Source of the DNA: Pleurocapsa sp. MO_226.B13 | Lineage (GTDB): Bacteria > Cyanobacteriota > Cyanobacteriia > Cyanobacteriales > Xenococcaceae | Reading direction: 5' to 3' | DNA length: 20,941 bases | NCBI GenBank assembly: GCA_030064795.1 | Contig: JASJEI010000317.1 | Location: 1-20,941 of the forward strand | Shown here: positions 16,450 through 20,941 of the stretch, piece after piece | How positions within the stretch are numbered: position 1 is the first letter of the stretch | How the letters are laid out: each line of letters begins with the position of its first letter | Notes under the pieces: model-generated | The model's database searches: none | What the model was told of the DNA's origin: nothing | What the model saw: the letters and a program-made list of their open reading frames with translations, nothing else | Position numbers and translations under genes: made by a program

Positions 16450-17268
16450 CTAGACAAATACCCGATGCTGTAGAGAAGGCATTTGTTGGCGCACCTGTTG
16501 CAGACGTTCGGGATTAATTTCTGCTACTGCTACCCCTGGTGTGCTTCCTGCATCAGCCAAGATCGCGCCCCAGGGATCGATAATCATGGCATGACCGTGA
16601 GTATAGCGACGTTCGTAGTGGTTTCCTGTTTGAGCGGGAGCAATCACATAACAGGTATTTTCGATCGCTCTTGCCTGTAATAAGACTTGCCAGTGGTCTT
16701 TTCCTGTAAAAGCGGTAAAAGCAGCAGGGATAAACAAGACATCTGCACCTTGTTTGGATAAATGACGATAAAGCTCTGGGAAACGCACATCGTAACAGAT
16801 AGACAGTCCTAACTTACCCAAAGTTGGCGAATTATAAATAACAGGAAGTTCCTTTCCCGCCATCACGGTGCTAGATTCTCGATAGGTATTACCATCGGGA
16901 ACATCGACATCGAATAAATGAACTTTCTGATAGTGTGCCACTTGTTGACCATCGGGAGTGACTAAAACTGCGGTGTTGTAGGCTTTTTCTGGATTATCCG
17001 CTACTGGTACGGGAAAACCACCACCCAAAATTGTAATTTGAAATCGCTGCGCCATTTTTTTAAGAAAATGCTCGGTTTTATTGGCGATTTCGTGAGCCTG
17101 AGCTACTTTATCAACTTCTCGACCCAAAAAAGCAAAATTTTCGGGTAAGCTGACTAATTCTGCCCCTTGATGGACGGCTAGTTCGATTAATTCTTCTGCC
17201 TCGACCAAATTTTTGCCCAAGTCGGGTTTGCTGGTCATTTGAATAGCGGCGGCGAGATATGGCTTCAT
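16450..17268 (-). CDS. Nitrilase-superfamily amidase, Nit1-like (probable deaminated glutathione amidase)
   Basis: A 272-residue carbon-nitrogen hydrolase. The catalytic triad is clear: Glu43 in LPENFAF, Lys115 in YQKVHLFDVDVPDG, and Cys158 in LSICYDVRFPELYR. The KVHLFDVDVPDG and YRES motifs are typical of the Nit1/YbeM group, which hydrolyses deaminated glutathione, a side product of transaminases, to 2-oxoglutarate and cysteinylglycine. Length is normal for the family and the protein should be cytosolic. It lies 72 bases downstream of cytidine deaminase on the same strand and could share its transcript. The exact substrate is inferred; another omega-amidase-like role is possible. Confidence 0.85.
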   Translation of the reverse strand: MKPYLAAAIQMTSKPDLGKNLVEAEELIELAVHQGAELVSLPENFAFLGREVDKVAQAHEIANKTEHFLKKMAQRFQITILGGGFPVPVADNPEKAYNTAVLVTPDGQQVAHYQKVHLFDVDVPDGNTYRESSTVMAGKELPVIYNSPTLGKLGLSICYDVRFPELYRHLSKQGADVLFIPAAFTAFTGKDHWQVLLQARAIENTCYVIAPAQTGNHYERRYTHGHAMIIDPWGAILADAGSTPGVAVAEINPERLQQVRQQMPSLQHRVFV

Positions 17269-17340
17269 GGAGAGACTTGATTAATTGATGATTAGCTTTA
17301 ATTAAAATATAGCCAACAGATAAGTTTATAAAAACCTGAT

Positions 17341-17751
17341 TTAGAGAGAAAAACCTTGAGGCAATAACTCTTTAATAGTTGAACTTTGCCATCCTTCATC
17401 TCCCCAAAAAATAACTTCTGCATCTTGCCCAAATTCCCAGATGACTTGACGACAAGCACCACAGGGAGAACAGGAAACTTGCTTACTATTGGTGACGGCG
17501 ATCGCCTCGATTTTTATTGTATCTTTTCCCGCTCCAATTATGGCATTGGCGATCGCATTTCTTTCCGCGCACATACTCAATCCATAAGAAGCATTTTCTA
17601 CATTACAACCTGCAAATATTTTGCCTCCCGTGGTTAAAACTGCTGCGCCTACCCGAAACTGGGAGTAGGGGGCGTAAGCACTCTTTAGAGCCTGAGTTGC
17701 AGTTTCAATTAGCTGTTGCCGTTCTGATTCAGTCAGTCTAGATTTAGCCAT
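17341..17751 (-). CDS. cdd: Cytidine deaminase
   Basis: A 136-residue enzyme of the homotetrameric class that converts cytidine and deoxycytidine to uridine and deoxyuridine in pyrimidine salvage. The substrate motif FAGCNVENASYG (47-57) is followed by CAERNAI (Cys61 zinc ligand, Glu63 proton shuttle) and PCGACRQ (Cys97 and Cys100 zinc ligands), which is the complete active site. Length is usual for the family. It lies between DAHP synthase (82 bases upstream) and the amidase (72 bases downstream), all on the minus strand; the spacing allows but does not prove an operon. Confidence 0.93.
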   Translation of the reverse strand: MAKSRLTESERQQLIETATQALKSAYAPYSQFRVGAAVLTTGGKIFAGCNVENASYGLSMCAERNAIANAIIGAGKDTIKIEAIAVTNSKQVSCSPCGACRQVIWEFGQDAEVIFWGDEGWQSSTIKELLPQGFSL

Positions 17752-17833
17752 GCTTCAATCATCAGCTGTAGTTTATTTTAGGACGAGCCAATCGCCCCGA
17801 CTTTCTTCTCGCCCTCAACTACGATTTTAGTCT

Positions 17834-18925
17834 TTACTTTCCTGCTACAGAAGCGATGTTTTGTTTTACTTCTGGTCTTCCTGAAGAAACTGCATCAGCT
17901 AAAGTTTGCAGCATATTTGCCGTAGTTTCCCAGTTAACACAGGCATCGGTAATACTCTTACCATAGATCAGCGATTTACCATCTTTCGATATTGATTGAT
18001 TTCCCTCGACCAAATGACTTTCAATCATAATTCCCATGATGTTAGACGAACCAGTTTCTACCTGTTGAGCAACATTTTTCAGCACTACCGATTGCTGATT
18101 ATAGTCTTTTTTACTATTGCCATGACTACAATCAACCATTAGTCGAGAATTTACTGCTTTTTGTTTGAGAGCATCAATCGCCTTTTGAATATCACCAGCC
18201 TCATAATTAGGTTTTGCAGCACCACCGCGCAACACCAAATGTCCGTCGGGGTTGCCAGTAGTTTTAACGATACTAGCCAGTCCGTCTTGGTTAATCCCCA
18301 AGAAATGATGAGAAATCTTAGCGGTAAGCATGGCATTGATAGCAGCAGCAAAACTACCATCCGTACCATTTTTGTAACCTACAGGCATCGATAAACCAGA
18401 AGCCATTTGACGGTGAATTTGACTTTCTGTCGTCCTCGCACCAATAGCCGTCCAGCAAATCAAGTCGGCAATATATTGTGGCGTAATTGGGTCGAGTAAT
18501 TCTGTCGCTGCGGGGAGTCCGATATCGGCTAAATCCAACAGTAGCTTTCTTGCCGTTCTCAAGCCCGTATTAATATCGTAGCTATTATCTAAATGCGGAT
18601 CGTTAATTAAACCTTTCCAACCTACAGTAGTACGGGGTTTTTCAAAGTAAACCCGCATTAAAATTTCTAGAGTATCTCCAAACTGCGATCGCAATTTTAC
18701 CAGTCTTTGACCGTATTCCTCTGCTGCTGCTACATCATGAATCGAACAAGGGCCAACTACTACCAGAATTCTTCGATCTTTCCCCTCCAAAATATTGCGA
18801 ATACGGCTGCGAGTCTGAGCGACCAAATGAGCAACTGATTCTGTTAAAGGGAATTCACTTTTAATAAATGCGGGACTCAACAAAGGTCTGGTTTCTATGA
18901 CGTGTAGATCGCTAGTAATATCCAT
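17834..18925 (-). CDS. aroF: 3-deoxy-7-phosphoheptulonate (DAHP) synthase, class I
   Basis: A 363-residue class I (AroF/G/H-type) DAHP synthase, which condenses phosphoenolpyruvate with erythrose 4-phosphate in the first step of the shikimate pathway. Motifs: VVGPCSIHD (56-64, metal-ligand Cys60), YFEKPRTTVGWKGL (93-106), ELLDPITPQY (142-151), IGARTTESQIHRQMASG (161-177) and GYKNGTDG (183-190), later VDCSHGNS and MIESHL. The N-terminal extension of about 45 residues is the usual seat of allosteric control in this class, so aromatic amino acid feedback is likely, but which one cannot be read. The start faces the sugar epimerase gene across a 250-bp divergent region. I use aroF as a generic name; the paralogue type is not resolved. 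Confidence 0.92.
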   Translation of the reverse strand: MDITSDLHVIETRPLLSPAFIKSEFPLTESVAHLVAQTRSRIRNILEGKDRRILVVVGPCSIHDVAAAEEYGQRLVKLRSQFGDTLEILMRVYFEKPRTTVGWKGLINDPHLDNSYDINTGLRTARKLLLDLADIGLPAATELLDPITPQYIADLICWTAIGARTTESQIHRQMASGLSMPVGYKNGTDGSFAAAINAMLTAKISHHFLGINQDGLASIVKTTGNPDGHLVLRGGAAKPNYEAGDIQKAIDALKQKAVNSRLMVDCSHGNSKKDYNQQSVVLKNVAQQVETGSSNIMGIMIESHLVEGNQSISKDGKSLIYGKSITDACVNWETTANMLQTLADAVSSGRPEVKQNIASVAGK

Positions 18926-19091
18926 ATTTTTATGATTGCTGGTTTAGGATTTAAGTATCGAATTACATATTAATATAAGTGCCAAGACATAACTACTACA
19001 AAGTTTAGTATCTTGTGTTTATATTCTATAGCTTTAATCTTACCTCGAATACAGTTTACAGTTTTTGGTGGCACTAATTTCTGTTGCTTGA

Positions 19092-19108
19092 TGTAGCATT
19101 TTGCTACA
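19092..19108. promoter_or_regulatory. 7-bp inverted repeat in the divergent promoter region
   Basis: TGTAGCA (19092-19098) and TGCTACA (19102-19108) are exact complements around TTT. The repeat lies in the 250-bp region between DAHP synthase and the epimerase, 67 bases before the epimerase ATG. Its right half includes TTGCTA, a possible -35, with AT-rich TATTAA at 19131 as a weak -10 candidate. It may be an operator. Confidence 0.35.
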
Positions 19109-19175
19109 AACGAGACAAGTACGGCTATCCTATTAAGAATATAAATTAAATCAGACTTACTCGAAACAAATCTTC

Positions 19176-20150
19176 ATGGTTAATCATATTGTTACCGGTG
19201 TTGCGGGATTTATTGGCTCTCATTTAGCAGAAGCCCTATTAAAACAAGGAAAAGCAGTAATTGGGATTGACCAATTTAATAATTATTACGATTGCCAACT
19301 CAAACACAACAATATTGTTAACCTCAAGCAATATCCTACCTTTAAATTAATCAAAGCTAATATTCAGGATTTAGATTGGCAGCAGCTTTTACAGTCAGTA
19401 AATGTGGTCTACCATCAAGCAGCACAGGCAGGAGTAAGAGCTAGTTGGGGCAAAGATTTTCATCACTACACAGAACGAAATATCAATGCTACTCAGGTTA
19501 TTCTCGAAGGCGCGAAACAGGTAAACTCTCCCCCAACAATTGTCTATGCATCCAGTTCGTCAATTTATGGCGATGCAGTCACGATGCCTACTCCCGAAAC
19601 TTTATGTCCTCAACCAGTTTCTCCCTATGGCATTACCAAATTAGCAGGAGAACGTCTGTGCTGGCTATATCAGCAAAACTTTGGCGTACCTGTTACCGCA
19701 TTACGCTACTTTACCGTTTATGGTCCGCGCCAACGACCTGATATGGCTTTTCATAAGTTTTTTAAAGCAGCAATTAACAATGAGCCGATTTCTATCTATG
19801 GTGACGGCAAGCAAACTAGAGATTACACCTACATCAGTGATGTGGTAGCAGCAAATCTGACTGCGGGAGAAGTACCAGAAGCGATCGGAGAAGTCTTTAA
19901 TATCGGTGGTGGTAGCAGAGTCACTCTAATCAAGTTATTGACCATCATGGAACGAGTTATCGGACAGCCTATTAAGAAAAATTACGTCCAAAAAGCAGCA
20001 GGTGATGCTCGTCATACTAGTGCGGATGTTACTAAAGCCAAAAGGATTTTAAATTATATTCCCCAGGTTTCTCTTGAAGAAGGTTTGAGTAAACAATGGC
20101 ATTGGATTCAGTCTTTATATAGCAATTCTAATAGAGTTGAGAGAATTTAA
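19176..20150 (+). CDS. NAD-dependent epimerase/dehydratase, UDP-glucuronate epimerase-like
   Basis: A 324-residue extended short-chain dehydrogenase. The Rossmann NAD-binding motif is GVAGFIGSHL (8-17), Asp32 in GIDQFNNYYD follows the second strand, YASSSSIYGD (124-133) carries the catalytic Ser region, and the Tyr-x3-Lys pair is Tyr151/Lys155 in PYGITKLAGE. RYFTVYGPRQRPDMA is typical of the UDP-glucuronate 4-epimerase branch. Such enzymes make nucleotide sugars for polysaccharide, envelope or sheath. Length is normal and the protein should be cytosolic. The gene stands alone, divergent from DAHP synthase. UDP-glucose 4-epimerase or a dehydratase cannot be excluded from sequence alone. Confidence 0.87.
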   Translation: MVNHIVTGVAGFIGSHLAEALLKQGKAVIGIDQFNNYYDCQLKHNNIVNLKQYPTFKLIKANIQDLDWQQLLQSVNVVYHQAAQAGVRASWGKDFHHYTERNINATQVILEGAKQVNSPPTIVYASSSSIYGDAVTMPTPETLCPQPVSPYGITKLAGERLCWLYQQNFGVPVTALRYFTVYGPRQRPDMAFHKFFKAAINNEPISIYGDGKQTRDYTYISDVVAANLTAGEVPEAIGEVFNIGGGSRVTLIKLLTIMERVIGQPIKKNYVQKAAGDARHTSADVTKAKRILNYIPQVSLEEGLSKQWHWIQSLYSNSNRVERI

Positions 20151-20310
20151 TTGCCTTGTCGGGAGTTAGATGTTAGAGAAGTAAATAGTTTTTAAGATTG
20201 AAAGTCGATTTTGTTCGGTTTGTATTTTCTCTAGATTCATTTAGGATTGCACTGGCTAGCAAGCAGTCATTATACCAGTTCAAATAAAGTTGGTAACAGA
20301 TGATGTTTGT

Positions 20311-20338
20311 GTAAGGGCGAATGACCATTCGCCCTTAC
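20311..20338. repeat. 28-bp inverted repeat, GTAAGGGCG type
   Basis: Arms GTAAGGGCGAATG (20311-20323) and CATTCGCCCTTAC (20326-20338) are exact complements around AC. It has the same length as the GTAGAGACG palindromes but a different sequence, so it looks like a second family of dispersed hairpins. It could also end transcription of the epimerase gene. Confidence 0.7.
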
Positions 20339-20421
20339 ATGATGTGTCGCGTTCTTTTTTAAATTTGGTATTAGTTAGGGTTGGCTGAAAAAGTAGATAG
20401 ATCGTAGATATGCAACCGATC

Positions 20422-20449
20422 GTAGAGACGTAATATATTACGTCTCTAC
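20422..20449. repeat. 28-bp GTAG palindrome, variant core
   Basis: A perfect palindrome with half site GTAGAGACGTAATA. It shares the outer GTAGAGACG with the copies at 7161 and 7434, but its core is TAATATATTA instead of CGATATATCG. Compensated changes on both arms indicate selection for, or replication as, a hairpin. Confidence 0.85.
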
Positions 20450-20496
20450 AAGATTTTACGATTCAACAGATAAATATTCTCTTGGTTATTACTCTT

Positions 20497-20760
20497 TTAT
20501 TTAAGAATCAAATTGATGCCTCTAGTAACGGTATTTATTTTGGCAAGAACTTTTAACCTTTGAGGAAATCGATCGCTGTCTGCCGATCTACAACCATGCT
20601 GAAGAAAGAATTTAGCCCCAAGGCGATCGCAAAATATGTAAAGAGGTTTTTTGCAATTAACAAGTAAATTCTGAACGAGTAATTGTTCGATTATGTACCA
20701 AAAATCTTTGATTTTAGCAGGACAAATTTTATATTCTGAAGTAAGTAAAGAATCGGTCAT
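20497..20760 (-). CDS. Doubtful small ORF, hypothetical
   Basis: An 87-residue reading frame from an ATG at 20760. I do not recognise the protein. It is lysine- and leucine-rich with a run of hydrophobic residues (FWYIIEQLLVQNLLV, about 20-34) and no signal peptide or known motif. A HIP1 site falls inside it (FCDRLGAK). There is no ribosome site. It may be a real small gene, a gene remnant or chance. Confidence 0.3.
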   Translation of the reverse strand: MTDSLLTSEYKICPAKIKDFWYIIEQLLVQNLLVNCKKPLYIFCDRLGAKFFLQHGCRSADSDRFPQRLKVLAKINTVTRGINLILK

Positions 20761-20880
20761 TTTTAGTTGCGATCGGGTAGAATATCCTAATGTTTGTAAT
20801 TATTCTTCCCAACGAGCAACAGTTAATCACATTTATTTGTAGGCTAGACTAAGAAAGTGTTCAACAACTCGATTGGGTAT

Positions 20881-20897
20881 GGCGAGGGAACCTCGCC
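20881..20897. repeat. Short palindrome GGCGAGG-gaa-CCTCGCC
   Basis: Seven-base arms (20881-20887 and 20891-20897) around GAA, flanked by GGGTAT and ACCCC. It resembles the small GGCGAGG hairpins scattered in cyanobacterial genomes. The rest of 20761-20941 shows no gene. Confidence 0.5.
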
Positions 20898-20941
20898 ACC
20901 CCTCTCGTTCAATTTACCTGATCTAAATTTGAGAGCATTTG

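Larger units (their letters stand above)
20151..20496. other. Spacer with two 28-bp palindromes
   Basis: No gene is seen in these 346 bases. The only structures are the palindromes at 20311-20338 and 20422-20449. No terminator with a U-run follows the epimerase directly. Confidence 0.5.

Noticed and set aside
16396..16566. ATCAGCCAAGATCGC found twice, 156 bases apart, in the spacer and in the amidase gene
   Set aside because: A 15-base match sharing a near-HIP1 core can occur by chance here, and no flanking similarity is seen.

Overview
The window looks like chromosomal DNA of a cyanobacterium. The palindrome GCGATCGC (HIP1) occurs very often, inside genes and between them, and the DNA is moderately AT-rich. 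Giant secreted proteins with hemolysin-type calcium repeats, a TIGR03032-like protein and several families of short dispersed palindromes fit the same group. I cannot fix the genus; a baeocystous or colonial lineage is only a guess.

Left part (1-6485): a CbbX/SpoVK-like AAA+ ATPase gene that ends early, a 340-base spacer with a nested inverted repeat and a clear terminator, then a 1769-residue protein on the minus strand. That protein combines a propeller of the choice-of-anchor I type, an inserted phytase-like (esterase-like) module, a full-length 5'-nucleotidase-type metallophosphoesterase and a calcium-binding C-terminus.

Middle part (6486-11340): a repeat-rich spacer with two 92-bp direct repeats, each ending in a 28-bp palindrome beginning GTAG; a REP-associated tyrosine transposase (RAYT) carrying the same palindrome in its own reading frame; a long promoter-side spacer; and a 982-residue plus-strand protein in which a glycerophosphodiester phosphodiesterase (GDPD) is inserted in a phytase-like module. 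The last 106 residues of this protein and of the 1769-residue protein match at 87 positions. The two face away from each other and both look like exported phosphoesterases, so this section may be a phosphorus-scavenging locus.

Next (11540-16363): a 1248-residue FG-GAP (integrin-alpha-like) and RTX protein with 4 + 7 repeats split by an Ig-like domain, followed 36 bases later by a TIGR03032-like protein, probably in one transcript.

Right part (16450-20941): ordinary metabolic genes. On the minus strand lie DAHP synthase, cytidine deaminase and a nitrilase-family amidase, possibly co-transcribed. A divergent NAD-dependent sugar epimerase follows, then a spacer with two further 28-bp palindromes, a doubtful small ORF and a last short palindrome. 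I saw no tRNA, rRNA, CRISPR array or type I secretion genes.
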